A DNA stretch of 64,000 nucleotides from Mycobacterium dioxanotrophicus (GCF_002157835.1 NZ_CP020809.1:186001-250000), one strand, 5' to 3'; shown: positions 7,461 through 16,721, counted from the first letter of the stretch. Notes: generated from the sequence alone by a model not told the origin. Numbers and translations are program-made.

Positions 7461-8723
7461 TCACGCTACTTGTGCCGCGTCGGTGAGGGTTCCCAGCCGG
7501 CGCATCCAGATCTCGAAATCGCGCGCCGACGCGGCGGCACTCTCCGGTTTGGCTGCCACGTTGTAGGACGCGAGCGCCAACAGACGCAGTCCCTCGGACT
7601 GCAGGTAATGACTCGACACCGTCAGCGCGGTTCCGGCTGTGCGCTCGAGGTCCGCCAGCGCGGCCGGTGATACCCGGCCCGGGTCGACGACGTCGCACAG
7701 TGCCTTACCGGCGAAGGCCCGCATCGGTGTTCGCAGGCCGATCTCGACGATCCGCGGAAGCGACTCGATGCTGCGTTCGATCAACGGCCGAACCGCGGCA
7801 GGTGCCGCCGCGAGCGGATAGGCGACCTGCCAAGCCTGTGCGAGGGTATCCCAGGGGCCCGTGCCATAGAAGCGCTTGCACATCTCGACACCCACCAGCA
7901 CCCGCAGGTAGGCGATCGGATGCGGATCACCGAGCGGCAACGCAAACACCCGCTGGACGTCGTTGACCACGTCGTGCAGCGCAGCCACCGCACCGAACCC
8001 GCTGTGCGCGAACGCAAGGAGGTCTGGTCCGAGTTCAGTCGCCCAGCCTGACCACATCTCGGCGACGATCGGATCGGCGATGCCGCGCCGCAGAGCGGTG
8101 GTCAACTCGTCGTTCCATCCGGTCAGGTGTGCCACCTGGTGGCCTGCTTCGTGCAGCATCGACGTCGGCCGCATCATGTTGAACCGCGTGAGTTTGATCG
8201 CCGCGGCCGGGGACGGTGATCCGCCTTCCCACGCCCGCCAGCCTGCCCGCAGAATCGACGCACCGAGCCCGTTGTCGAGATACACGAGAACAGGCGGTGT
8301 GTCGAGGCGCAGCGGGCGCAACGCGGCCCGCATGCTTTCCGCGGCGAGAAAGTCGAAGGCACGCAGGAGTTCTCCGAGTGCCGCACTCGTCCGGGAACGA
8401 ACGGCATTGCCGTAGAAGCTCAGTACCGTCTCGAGTTGCAGAAACCGTCGGCGGAACCGGGTGACCCGGGCGTGGCAGCGACGCAGGTCGTCAACCGTGG
8501 AAGCTGCGCGCAGATCGGTTTGGAGGGCGTCGAGTTCGAGCTGGGTGGCCCCGATGAGGCTCGTCAGGTGGCGACGCAGCGCGACGCCGACGTACCGTTC
8601 CAGGGACTGCCAAGCGCTGGTGGCGGCGAAGTTCTCCAAGTCGCTGAGGCCGACCATCGCTGTTTGCCAGTGTGCGATCTCGCCTCTGAGCTCAAAGACG
8701 ATGGAGTCCTGCTGGCTGATCAT
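7461..8723 (-). CDS. Putative HExxH zinc metallopeptidase-like protein
   Basis: A 420-residue protein. Residues 191-195 read HEAGH in the context TSMLHEAGHQVAHLTGW, the zinc-binding signature of metallopeptidases. Glu230 in ATELGPD, about 35 residues later, could be the third ligand, as in gluzincins with an E-x3-D motif. The first 130 residues are helical and basic. No signal peptide is seen, so it acts in the cytoplasm or leaves by a non-Sec route. Its ATG overlaps the stop of the 826-residue protein gene by four bases, so the two are produced together. It might process or be carried with that protein. No named family is recognised. Confidence 0.68.
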   Translation of the reverse strand: MISQQDSIVFELRGEIAHWQTAMVGLSDLENFAATSAWQSLERYVGVALRRHLTSLIGATQLELDALQTDLRAASTVDDLRRCHARVTRFRRRFLQLETVLSFYGNAVRSRTSAALGELLRAFDFLAAESMRAALRPLRLDTPPVLVYLDNGLGASILRAGWRAWEGGSPSPAAAIKLTRFNMMRPTSMLHEAGHQVAHLTGWNDELTTALRRGIADPIVAEMWSGWATELGPDLLAFAHSGFGAVAALHDVVNDVQRVFALPLGDPHPIAYLRVLVGVEMCKRFYGTGPWDTLAQAWQVAYPLAAAPAAVRPLIERSIESLPRIVEIGLRTPMRAFAGKALCDVVDPGRVSPAALADLERTAGTALTVSSHYLQSEGLRLLALASYNVAAKPESAAASARDFEIWMRRLGTLTDAAQVA

Positions 8724-11200
8724 GACTGGAAGCCCGCTACCGAACGCACGGTGACTTCGGGAGAACCCAGGATGGCCCGCGCCACCGCTGTGAAAGAGCC
8801 CAGACCCTTACCGCGCAGCGCGTCGTCGAGCAGTTTCATCGCGCCCGCGTGGCGGATGGCGACGACGATGGTGACCCCTTGGGCCGGCTTGTCGGCTGCG
8901 GTGAGGAACTCTTGTCTGCGGCGCTGAAGGTATTCGGAGACCGCGGTACCGACCCACTCGATGACCTTGTCCGCGAGCTTTTCGAGGATCTTCGCGCCGA
9001 TCGCACTGAGCGCACCACCGACGAACTGTTCCTCGGATGCCACCTCGTGGATGATCTTGACGTGGCGGGACGCATTTCCCGAAAGAACGCTCTTGACCCC
9101 GGCCACGTAGACACGCCTGAGCAGAATCAAAGCGGGCGTTACCGATTCGCCGCGCCGGATCGAGGCTGCCACTGCCTGCGCGTCGCTTTCGTCGAGGTGA
9201 ATGCACAGGCGCGCAGTGGAAGTCGGGAAGTCCAGCGTGATGTTCACCTGACTCGAGTGACCACGCAGCTTCACCGGCTGCGACGATGTGCCCGGGCTTG
9301 TCGGGTGTGCCGTGGTGTGTGCCCGCTGGGGTACGAGCACGACGAACCGCTGTCGGACTGCGATGCGGCGGTGTGAATGCAGGTAGTGGTTGGGCACATC
9401 TCGACCGAGGCCAGGCTCGCCGAAGAGAGCGGTCGCATTGTGCCGGGTCAGCGGTATGAACAGCCGCCAGCCGCGCGGGTGGGTGGGACCCAGACCGGGC
9501 ACGTGGGTCTCCAGACGCGCGATCGTGGAGAGTTTCGTCCCGACCATGGCCTCGAACAGGTACGCCTTGCACGCGACGGGCCCGGTAACGCCGTAACGCG
9601 ATTTCAGGAAGGTACCCAAGTGAATTCCGCCGAAGCCGGTCACCGACTTGGCCAACTGGTGTGTCACCGTCACATCGAGCGGCCGGGAGTAGAAGCGGTA
9701 GCGCTTACGGCCGTTGCGCGGACGCAGAATCCACGTTCCGCGATGCCGCAGGCGCGTGGAGACCTCTTGGTATTGCTCCCGGATCACATTGGTGGGGAAT
9801 GATTCTGATGCCGCTTCGGCGAATGCTTCCTGCACCACCGCCTCCAGCAGGCGTTGGTCCTCGAAAGTCTCGGATTCGAGTTCGGTGAGCCGCTGCACAG
9901 TACCTTCCACCGCCGAGGCGACGGCTTCAGCGGCCAGTTGGGTTTGGTTGCCGGGCACTTCGAGGCCGATCATGCTCATACCGGTCGAGACGATGGCCTG
10001 TGACAGTTGGGTGGCGATCGTGGGCCCGATGTAGGGACGTACGAGCGCGGCAAGATACTTGGCGAGGAACCCCACAACCCGGTCGCGCCCGATGACCGAG
10101 ATACCGATGCGCAGCGCCGCGATGATGGCCGGAATGAAGTTCTCCATGGCCGTGTTGATGGAGGCCTCGTTGGTGGCCTGCGAGATCTCGGTGATGAACC
10201 GCTCACGGGCGGCGTCGAGCTCGGCCAGCCGGTGGTCGGTTTCGGTCTCTGAGGTGACGGACTCGCCCGACATCCAGGCTTCGGAGCTCTCGCTGGACTC
10301 GGCGAAGAGTTCACCGACCAGCTTGGCGTCGATCTCGTGTTGGATGGAGTCGACGTCGGTATGTGCCAGTGCTTGGAGTTCGTTGCCTGCGGCTTCCATC
10401 TGTTCTGCGGAACCGCCGAAGTAGCTCTCGAATTCGCCCTCGGTCTCGCCGATCCCGAACAGTTTGGTCGCGACTTTCCGTGCGGCGGGCCGCAGTGATA
10501 CGGGTAGCCGGCTGAGTGCGAGATCGAGTACTCGCTTCAGCAGGGGCCGGACGATCTTCTTCAGGCCGTTGAGAATGAAGCCGAGCGGAATGACCTTACC
10601 TACCGCGGCGATTCCCTTCTTGGCCAGTCTGATTGCTCCGCCGGCGACCGCCTTTGCCTTCTTCCAGAGTCCCCCGAGGAAGTTCTCGACACCCGGTGAG
10701 AGGTGTTCGAAGCTGGGCTGGATGGTCTCGAAGAGCCGATCCAGTTCTTGCTCGGTGATCTGCGAGATGTCGTGTTGGGCATACTGTTCCGCGTACCGCT
10801 CCAGAAACGACTCTGCTTCGCGCGCTACCGGTGTCATGTAGTTCTCGAGGTAGCGTTCGGCCTCGTTCGTGGAGGCTTCGCCGATCTGCTCGGACATGCT
10901 CGACGACGCCTCGGCCGCGAGCTCGTACAGCGCCTCGGAGAACTCGCTCTCGTACAGGCTCGAGACCACTTCGTCGTACGCTTCCCGGTGGATGTCCGAG
11001 CCCTCGGCGACGACTTCGTCGTAGGCCGAGCGGAACGGGCTTTCCAGTTCGGTGAAGAACTCGAAACCGCCTGTGCTGCTGGCTGATTCCAGATTCTCCG
11101 ACTCTGCCGGGAATGCTTCTCCCTGCTCGGCGAAGTCGAACGTTTCGGTGAACGGGGAGAGGGGAGCGTAGGACTCGCTCTCCATGGATGAGGTAGTCAC
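8720..11200 (-). CDS. 826-residue protein with acidic N-terminus and cationic amphipathic segment
   Basis: This is the first gene of a four-gene operon. GTG 11200 is supported by GGGAGGAG about seven bases upstream. Residues 1-170 are strongly acidic and Glu/Ser-rich with a repeated AYDEVV (59-64, 74-79). Residues 175-250 form a Gly/Ala/Lys-rich amphipathic stretch (FLGGLWKKAKAVAGGA, GKVIPLGFILNGLKKIVRPL) like membrane-active peptides. A second hydrophobic region (IPAIIAALRIGISVIG) follows near residue 360. The C-terminal part is beta-rich with another helix pair (IGAKILEKLADKVIEWVG). There is no signal peptide. The layout suits a toxin-like or scaffold protein whose acidic part masks a cationic segment, but that is inference; no known family is recognised. 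Confidence 0.7.
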   Translation of the reverse strand: MTTSSMESESYAPLSPFTETFDFAEQGEAFPAESENLESASSTGGFEFFTELESPFRSAYDEVVAEGSDIHREAYDEVVSSLYESEFSEALYELAAEASSSMSEQIGEASTNEAERYLENYMTPVAREAESFLERYAEQYAQHDISQITEQELDRLFETIQPSFEHLSPGVENFLGGLWKKAKAVAGGAIRLAKKGIAAVGKVIPLGFILNGLKKIVRPLLKRVLDLALSRLPVSLRPAARKVATKLFGIGETEGEFESYFGGSAEQMEAAGNELQALAHTDVDSIQHEIDAKLVGELFAESSESSEAWMSGESVTSETETDHRLAELDAARERFITEISQATNEASINTAMENFIPAIIAALRIGISVIGRDRVVGFLAKYLAALVRPYIGPTIATQLSQAIVSTGMSMIGLEVPGNQTQLAAEAVASAVEGTVQRLTELESETFEDQRLLEAVVQEAFAEAASESFPTNVIREQYQEVSTRLRHRGTWILRPRNGRKRYRFYSRPLDVTVTHQLAKSVTGFGGIHLGTFLKSRYGVTGPVACKAYLFEAMVGTKLSTIARLETHVPGLGPTHPRGWRLFIPLTRHNATALFGEPGLGRDVPNHYLHSHRRIAVRQRFVVLVPQRAHTTAHPTSPGTSSQPVKLRGHSSQVNITLDFPTSTARLCIHLDESDAQAVAASIRRGESVTPALILLRRVYVAGVKSVLSGNASRHVKIIHEVASEEQFVGGALSAIGAKILEKLADKVIEWVGTAVSEYLQRRRQEFLTAADKPAQGVTIVVAIRHAGAMKLLDDALRGKGLGSFTAVARAILGSPEVTVRSVAGFQS

Positions 11201-11466
11201 GGGTGGTCTCCTCCCACGGCGGATCTGATCTGGGTGCCAAGGTAGCCATCGAGGTGACCGCAGTGAATGCGTAGTGCACTACTCCAATTTCCCACAGGCG
11301 CAGGGGGACTCGCGGCAGTCGTCGCGAATGAAAACACTTGAGGTCGCTGCCGGCAGTCCCGGCGGCGGCGACAGTTACGGCACAGTTCGTTGCTGTTGTC
11401 TGATTTGTCAAAGAGTTGCGGGCGCCCGGTTCGACCAACGCATGGGGTGAGACCGCAATGGTCGGA
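11201..11466. other. Divergent intergenic region
   Basis: This region separates the four-gene operon from the DUF1906 gene. It holds the GGGAGGAG ribosome-binding site of the leftward gene and the upstream promoter DNA of the rightward one. I see no further gene or strong repeat. Confidence 0.5.
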
Positions 11467-11472
11467 TACGCT
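11467..11472 (+). promoter_or_regulatory. -10 hexamer for leaderless DUF1906 transcript
   Basis: TACGCT is followed by seven bases and GTG 11480. There is no Shine-Dalgarno sequence, so a leaderless mRNA is likely. Confidence 0.5.
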
Positions 11473-11479
11473 ACCCTGC

Positions 11480-12259
11480 GTGACGCAAACTGCTTCACGG
11501 CGCGAAGTTCTCAAACGTGCGGCGCTGCTCGCACCGGCGCTGGCCGTTCCCGGTGCTCTGGCCGCGACACTCGGGATGCCGGCAGCATCGGCCGACGGCC
11601 TGCAACTCGTCGATTTCGCCGACCGGCTGGTCCAGCCCGAGCAGATCAAGTCCGCCGGATTCGGCGGAGCCCTGGTCTACGTCTCCGAACTGCGGCCGGG
11701 GGCCACCTTCGACTTCAAGCCCGTCACTCGTGACTATGCCGACCGCCTCCGGGCGGCGGGCCTGCAGATCGTCAGCTGCTACCAGTTCGGCAAGCCTGGG
11801 TGGCCGACGCCGTCAGACTTCACCCGCGGCTACGAAGGAGGCGTGGCCGACGCTCAGACGGCTGTGGGACTGCACACCGCCGCCGGCGGCCCGGTGACGG
11901 CACCCATCTTCTTCAGTGTCGACGAGGACATCGACGCCGCGACATGGAAATCGACAGCCGTGCAATGGTTTCGAGGTATCAACTCCGTCCTCGGCGTTGC
12001 CCGCACCGGTATCTACGGTGGGCGCCGCCAGTGCGGCTGGGCCATCGCCGACGGCGTCATCGGAGCGTCGAGCAACCCAGGCTATCGGTGGGCCTGGCAG
12101 ACGAAGGCCTGGTCACGGGGCGAGCGTGAGCCGGCCGCCGTGCTCTTCCAGAGGGAGGTCGTCACCGCGTCCGACCCGGGTTTCGTGATCGACGGCATCC
12201 ATGTTGACGTAAATGACGTTCTGGCAGCCGATTTCGGCCAGTGGGAGCTCGCGAGATGA
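11480..12259 (+). CDS. Tat-exported DUF1906 (Rv2525c-like) glycoside-hydrolase-fold protein
   Basis: A 259-residue protein beginning VTQTASRREVLKRAALLAPA: a twin-arginine signal (SRREVLK) with a hydrophobic core and a probable cleavage after AASA. The mature domain matches DUF1906, a TIM-barrel glycoside-hydrolase-like family related to GH25 lysozymes. Characteristic stretches are LVDFADRL, QIVSCYQFG, APIFFSVDEDID with acidic residues at the barrel mouth, RTGIYGGRRQC and YRWAWQT. In M. tuberculosis the homologue Rv2525c is a Tat substrate linked to the cell envelope. GTG 11480 is chosen from the leaderless -10 and the position of the Tat motif. It diverges from the four-gene operon, which may be coincidental. 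Confidence 0.85.
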   Translation: MTQTASRREVLKRAALLAPALAVPGALAATLGMPAASADGLQLVDFADRLVQPEQIKSAGFGGALVYVSELRPGATFDFKPVTRDYADRLRAAGLQIVSCYQFGKPGWPTPSDFTRGYEGGVADAQTAVGLHTAAGGPVTAPIFFSVDEDIDAATWKSTAVQWFRGINSVLGVARTGIYGGRRQCGWAIADGVIGASSNPGYRWAWQTKAWSRGEREPAAVLFQREVVTASDPGFVIDGIHVDVNDVLAADFGQWELAR

Positions 12260-12263
12260 CGGC

Positions 12264-13289
12264 TCAGCGGAAGCGTACATCCATCGTCGCCAGGCCGAAG
12301 ATCTTGCGGCCACCGGATTTCGCCGCGACGATGACGACGCCGGTGCGGGTCTGCGGGTCCAGCGACTTGATGCGGCCGCTGAACTCGATGTCCGATCCCT
12401 CTTTGGCCGACACGATGGCAGGCTGAGACAGCCGCACGGCGTAGCGGGTCACCGCACCGGGGTCGCCCGACCAAGCGGAGACAAATCCGGCGCCCAAGCC
12501 CATGGTCAGCATGCCGTGGGCGATCACGTCGGGCAGACCCGCGAGTTTGGCGATGTCCTCGTCCCAGTGGATCGGGTTGGCGTCGCCTGCGACGCCCGCG
12601 TAGTTCACCAGGTCGCCGCGAGAGAGCCGGTAGTTGTGCACGCCCAGCTCGTCACCGACCTTCACGTCCTCGAAGGACGGCGTCCCCGGGGTACGCGTGT
12701 CAGGCCGGGCGATGCGCACCTCGCCTTCCGGCCGCACGGTCTTCTGATAGTCGGCGTCGGACGCGCCGATACCGGAGAAGTCCACGTCGTGCATCATCGC
12801 GTTCTGCACGGCCGCCATCGTCCCTGGGTTGATGTCGTCCGCAGTGACGCCGACCACCGTGGTGTGCAAGGTGTGCACGCGCTCGCCGCCGGTGTCGGTG
12901 AAAGTGTTGGTGACCGTGATCAGATCTCGGCCGGCGATCCTGCGCACGGACGTCAGCTCCACGTCGACCTGCAACTCGTCGCCGGCGACGATCGGGCGAT
13001 GCTGCTCGAAGACCTCTTCGGTCTGCAAGTAGGTGTCATAACCGACGACCACCGACTCGAACATGCGACGGTTGGCCGCCATGGCCGGGGTCGAAGTGAA
13101 CGTCAGCGGCGCGACCAGACCGGAATAGCCCAGCTCAGCGGCGGCGGAGACGTTCCAATGTGCGGGGTGGTAGTCCTGCACGGCACGGGCGTACTCGCGC
13201 ACCTTCTCGCGGCCGACTCGGTAGGTGTCGTCCGCCTGGTAATAGTGGCCGACCCGGGATTCGAGTGCCGACGTCTCTGCTGCGGTCAT
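12264..13289 (-). CDS. Fused HadA/HadB-like (3R)-hydroxyacyl-ACP dehydratase
   Basis: Two hot-dog domains are joined in 341 residues. The N-terminal one (YRVGREKVREYARAVQDYHP) matches HadA, which forms the substrate channel. The C-terminal one (YRLSRGDLVNYAGVAGDANP, then IHWDEDIAKLAGLPDVIAHG) matches HadB/MaoC with the hydratase D-x(4)-H motif (DANPIH). In mycobacteria HadAB dehydrates intermediates in FAS-II mycolate synthesis; a fused paralogue may serve another fatty-acid route. ATG 13289 is preferred because it gives the family's usual N-terminal length; GTG 13340 and ATG 13310 are in-frame alternatives without ribosome-binding sites. It is nearly tail-to-tail with the DUF1906 gene. Confidence 0.85.
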   Translation of the reverse strand: MTAAETSALESRVGHYYQADDTYRVGREKVREYARAVQDYHPAHWNVSAAAELGYSGLVAPLTFTSTPAMAANRRMFESVVVGYDTYLQTEEVFEQHRPIVAGDELQVDVELTSVRRIAGRDLITVTNTFTDTGGERVHTLHTTVVGVTADDINPGTMAAVQNAMMHDVDFSGIGASDADYQKTVRPEGEVRIARPDTRTPGTPSFEDVKVGDELGVHNYRLSRGDLVNYAGVAGDANPIHWDEDIAKLAGLPDVIAHGMLTMGLGAGFVSAWSGDPGAVTRYAVRLSQPAIVSAKEGSDIEFSGRIKSLDPQTRTGVVIVAAKSGGRKIFGLATMDVRFR

Positions 13290-13490
13290 GAATGTGCTCA
13301 ACTCTTCCATCGGCTTGTTCGCTGAAGCCGACCACAGCACATTAACGTGCCGACCGGGCCCAATACACGCTGATGCCCGTCCCCGCTGGGTGTCCGTACG
13401 TGTTTGTTATCGATGTCACGTGACCGAGCCCGTATCAGCGCGGCCTTTCGGCGCCGCAAAACGGTCCCCTTCGAACCGGCTCTTGGAATC

Positions 13491-14711
13491 ATGTATTCGG
13501 TGACCGATCGCGTGCTTGTCCTCGGATCCGGTTTCGCAGGCTTGTGGGCGGCGCTCGGAGCAGCCCGTCGCCTTGACGAGCTCGGTGTGTCGCCCGACGC
13601 CGTCGAGGTGGTGGTCATCAGCGCGCAACCGTTCCACGACATCCGGGTCCGCAATTATGAAGCCGACATCAGTGCGTGCCGCATACCGCTGGACGATGTA
13701 CTCGAACCCGCCGGAGTCCAGCACGTCGTCGGTGACGTGACCGGCATCGACACAGCGGCACGCACCGTGTCCCTGGCCGATGGCACGACGTACGGCTTCG
13801 ATCGGTTGGTGCTCGCGGTGGGCAGCGAGGTGGTCCGCCCCAGCCTCCCTGGCTTGTTGGAGTTCGGGTTTGACGTCGACACCTATGACGCCGCGCAGCG
13901 GCTGCAGGATCACCTCCGAACCCTCGCCGGCTGCGTCGGGGACCCCACGGCGGCGACGGCGGTGGTGGTTGGGGCCGGTCTCACGGGCATCGAGACGGCG
14001 TGCGAATTGCCGGACATCATGAGGACGGCATTCGGCGGCGACGTGACACCGCATGTGGTGCTGATCGACCACAACCCCTACGTCGGCTCGAACATGGGTG
14101 AATCCGCACGTCCGGTCATCGAGAAAGCGTTGGCGGACAACGGAGTAGAGGCGATGACGGGTGTTCGGGTGGCCACCGTCGACCGGACGGGCATCACGCT
14201 GTCCTCGGGTGAGGTGCTGCCGGCGGCCACCGTCGTGTGGTGCGCGGGCATGCGGGCCAACCCGTTGACCGCGCAACTCGGCGTCGAGCGAGACGGTTTG
14301 GGGCGGGTACCGGTCGACGACTATCTGCGGGTGATCGGCGTGCCCGGAGTGTTCGCCGCGGGCGATGTCGCCGCAGCGCGCATGGACGACGAACATCTCT
14401 CGGTGATGTCGTGCCAGCACTCGCGGCCGATGGGCCGGTACGCGGGCTACAACGTGATCAGCGACTTGTGCGGTGAACCCCTGCTGCCCCTGCGAATCCC
14501 TTGGTACGTCACGGTTCTCGACCTCGGTCCGGCGGGCGCCGTCTATACCGAAGGTTGGGACCGCCACGTGGTGGCCGACGGTGAGCAGGCCAAGATCACC
14601 AAGCGCGTCATCAACACCCAACGCATCTACCCGCCGCTGGATCGGGACAGGACGGCACTGCTGGCAGCGGCCGCCCCGACCCTGCAGACCGCACCCGCCC
14701 GCGGAGAGTAG
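13491..14711 (+). CDS. FAD-dependent pyridine nucleotide-disulfide oxidoreductase (NDH-2-like)
   Basis: A 406-residue two-dinucleotide-fold protein. The FAD-binding motif is VLVLGSGFAGLWAALGAARR at the N-terminus, the NAD(P)-binding motif is VVVGAGLTGIETACEL in the middle, and the FAD-contacting motif is GVFAAGDVAAARM. The layout is that of type II NADH dehydrogenases and related quinone reductases, but it lacks an obvious C-terminal membrane anchor, so it may be a soluble dehydrogenase. ATG 13491 fits the conserved N-terminus; the longer open frame from 13404 adds a basic, non-conserved stretch. It is followed by a membrane protein gene on the same strand. Confidence 0.82.
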   Translation: MYSVTDRVLVLGSGFAGLWAALGAARRLDELGVSPDAVEVVVISAQPFHDIRVRNYEADISACRIPLDDVLEPAGVQHVVGDVTGIDTAARTVSLADGTTYGFDRLVLAVGSEVVRPSLPGLLEFGFDVDTYDAAQRLQDHLRTLAGCVGDPTAATAVVVGAGLTGIETACELPDIMRTAFGGDVTPHVVLIDHNPYVGSNMGESARPVIEKALADNGVEAMTGVRVATVDRTGITLSSGEVLPAATVVWCAGMRANPLTAQLGVERDGLGRVPVDDYLRVIGVPGVFAAGDVAAARMDDEHLSVMSCQHSRPMGRYAGYNVISDLCGEPLLPLRIPWYVTVLDLGPAGAVYTEGWDRHVVADGEQAKITKRVINTQRIYPPLDRDRTALLAAAAPTLQTAPARGE

Positions 14712-14742
14712 GGCACGAACTGCAGGTCACGTGCCTGATCCC

Positions 14743-14748
14743 TACTAT
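14743..14748 (+). promoter_or_regulatory. -10 hexamer for leaderless membrane-protein transcript
   Basis: TACTAT is followed by six bases and ATG 14755, the layout of a leaderless mycobacterial start. Confidence 0.5.
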
Positions 14749-14754
14749 CTGGGG

Positions 14755-15552
14755 ATGGTCTGGCTCAACGAGTGGTGGCAGCACGAGATCGTCCATGGGT
14801 ACAAAGGGCCGCTGCTGCTGAGCTTCGTGGCGTTCGTCGTGACCTTCGTGACGACCCGGACCATCACCCGGCTGATCCGAGCCGGCAAGGGCCCCTTCCA
14901 CAACGTCAGCACCGGTGGCGTCCACATGCACCACTCGACGCCGGGAGTGCTGCTGCTCATCGCGGGTGCGTTCATGGGCGTCGGTTCGCCACCGCTGTCG
15001 GTGTGGACCTATGTGGCGGGTGTGCTGATCGGCGTCGGGGCGTCCCTCGTGCTCGACGAATTCGCGATGATCTTCCGGTTGCAGGACGTGTACTGGTCGC
15101 AGGAAGGCCAGCTGTCGGTGAACATCGTCACCCTCGCGGCGGCATGCATCGGTCTGGCGGCGGTCGGGGTGTCACCGGTCAAGGTGCATGACGTCCCCGG
15201 GGCCGTCACCGCGGTGCGGATCGCGGCGGTGGTGCTGCTCGTGTTCCACTTCTTGGTGGTCGCCCTCACGGCCTTGAAAGGCAAGTACCCGACCGCCCTG
15301 GTCGGCTTGTTCGTCTCACCGGTCGCCTGGGTGGCCGCCGTGCGGCTGGCCCGACCGACCTCACCGTGGGCGCGCTGGCGCTACGACGCGAAGAAGCTGG
15401 CACATGCCCAACGCCGTGCCGCCGCCTTCGACCGACGCTGGGCACCGGTACGCCGGCACTGGGACGACTTCATCGGTGGCACACCGACATCGGATGAGCC
15501 GCAACCCGCGTCCGCGCCGCCCGGCGGTGGGACCGTCGACCACGACCGCTAG
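14755..15552 (+). CDS. Integral membrane protein of unknown function
   Basis: A 265-residue protein with about six to seven membrane helices (LLLSFVAFVVTFVTTRTITR; GVLLLIAGAFMGVG; YVAGVLIGVGASLVLDEFAM; and others). A His-rich loop VSTGGVHMHHSTPG lies between the first two helices and could bind metal or be catalytic. The tail is basic then Pro-rich and cytoplasmic. I do not recognise the family. ATG 14755 is chosen from the leaderless -10; GTG 14731 is in frame. Its TAG overlaps the stop of the convergent gene by two bases (CTAG, 15549-15552). Confidence 0.7.
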   Translation: MVWLNEWWQHEIVHGYKGPLLLSFVAFVVTFVTTRTITRLIRAGKGPFHNVSTGGVHMHHSTPGVLLLIAGAFMGVGSPPLSVWTYVAGVLIGVGASLVLDEFAMIFRLQDVYWSQEGQLSVNIVTLAAACIGLAAVGVSPVKVHDVPGAVTAVRIAAVVLLVFHFLVVALTALKGKYPTALVGLFVSPVAWVAAVRLARPTSPWARWRYDAKKLAHAQRRAAAFDRRWAPVRRHWDDFIGGTPTSDEPQPASAPPGGGTVDHDR

Positions 15553-16721
15553 TCGGTTGCCTCGACGACCTTTTGGAGCTCGAGGTAGGCATCCGTGTAT
15601 GCGGCCCATCGCTGCGGGATCACCACGTCGACCACGTTCTCGAGTGCGACCGCGAGCTGGCCGGGAAGGTCGGTGACGGCCGCGATCTCTGAGTAGTTCG
15701 ATCGTTCGTGTGGGTCTGCGCCCCGCTCGATCAGCGCGACGAACTTGTCGATGTAGGTGCTGTACCAGGTGCCGTAGGGCGGATCCAAGGACCGATCAGC
15801 GCGCTTGAACGCCTGGACCGCTTTGACGTATTCGATCAAGGGTGCGTCGACGGATGTGCCGAACAGTTTGCGGTCGGCCTCCAACTTCGCGGCGACGCGA
15901 TCGAGGCTCGTGCGCCCGAGTATCTTCCTGCGTCGCAGTGTTCTGAGTCGCTGCATTGTTTCTGTCAGGCTCGTGCCGGTGCGCAGCGCCTCGAGTGTTT
16001 CCCCGAACCCCGACTGGTAATCCTCGGCGACTTCGTGCATGAGCTGGTGGGCGGGGCGGATGTGATTGTTGAACCACACTCGTCGTTTCGCCGTGCTCAG
16101 GTCTCCATCGGCCAGGACATGCTCGACGAATGACTGCACCGCCGAACGGATCTCCTCGGACAGCCGAGACTCGACGCCGGCGAGTTGATCGCGGGTTTCT
16201 TCGTCGGAGAGCAGCTTGGCGAGTTGTTGAAGGTCGGCGTTGGTCACGGACTGTATGCGGACCTGTGCGAGCCACGTCGCGGTGAACACCGCAGCGAACG
16301 CATCGGCATCGATCTTGGGGATGCCCATCTCGTCCGACAGCGACGTCAACGAGGTCGTCGCCGGGTAGTCCTCCGGGAGCCCCCGGACCGGCGCGTTGGC
16401 CTCGTTGATTCCTGCGGCGACGATGCTGTGCAGGGTCTCGGTAATGGTGGAGCCGAGCGGGGCGCCGCCGACATTGACCCCGTCCTTCCAGAACATCTCC
16501 AAGATGTTGAACGCGCGTTGACGTTGTGCCTCGGTGGCCTCGGCACCCAGGGCGGACGCGACCGCTGCTTTCAGGGCGACGTCGGTCGGCCCCTTGAGCG
16601 CGTTCTCCAGGGGGTCCCCGAGGATGAGTGCGCTGAATTTCTTGCTGTATTTCTTACGGATCGGGTCAGATGCCGCATCGAAGAGTTTCTTGATGATCCA
16701 GAGGGTCACGGGTTCCGACAC
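15549..16721 (-). CDS. Unrecognised 390-residue helical protein
   Basis: GTG 16721 is supported by AAGGAGG five bases upstream; a longer open frame to 16898 lacks this. The protein starts SEPVTLWIIKKLFDAASDPI and continues as charged, Ala/Leu-rich helices (RRRKILGRTSLDRVAAKLEA; IEYVKAVQAFKRADRS), with no signal peptide or catalytic motif. It could form helical bundles or bind a partner. It diverges from a small secreted-protein gene across a pair of 13-bp direct repeats. The function is unknown. Confidence 0.65.
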   Translation of the reverse strand: MSEPVTLWIIKKLFDAASDPIRKKYSKKFSALILGDPLENALKGPTDVALKAAVASALGAEATEAQRQRAFNILEMFWKDGVNVGGAPLGSTITETLHSIVAAGINEANAPVRGLPEDYPATTSLTSLSDEMGIPKIDADAFAAVFTATWLAQVRIQSVTNADLQQLAKLLSDEETRDQLAGVESRLSEEIRSAVQSFVEHVLADGDLSTAKRRVWFNNHIRPAHQLMHEVAEDYQSGFGETLEALRTGTSLTETMQRLRTLRRRKILGRTSLDRVAAKLEADRKLFGTSVDAPLIEYVKAVQAFKRADRSLDPPYGTWYSTYIDKFVALIERGADPHERSNYSEIAAVTDLPGQLAVALENVVDVVIPQRWAAYTDAYLELQKVVEATD

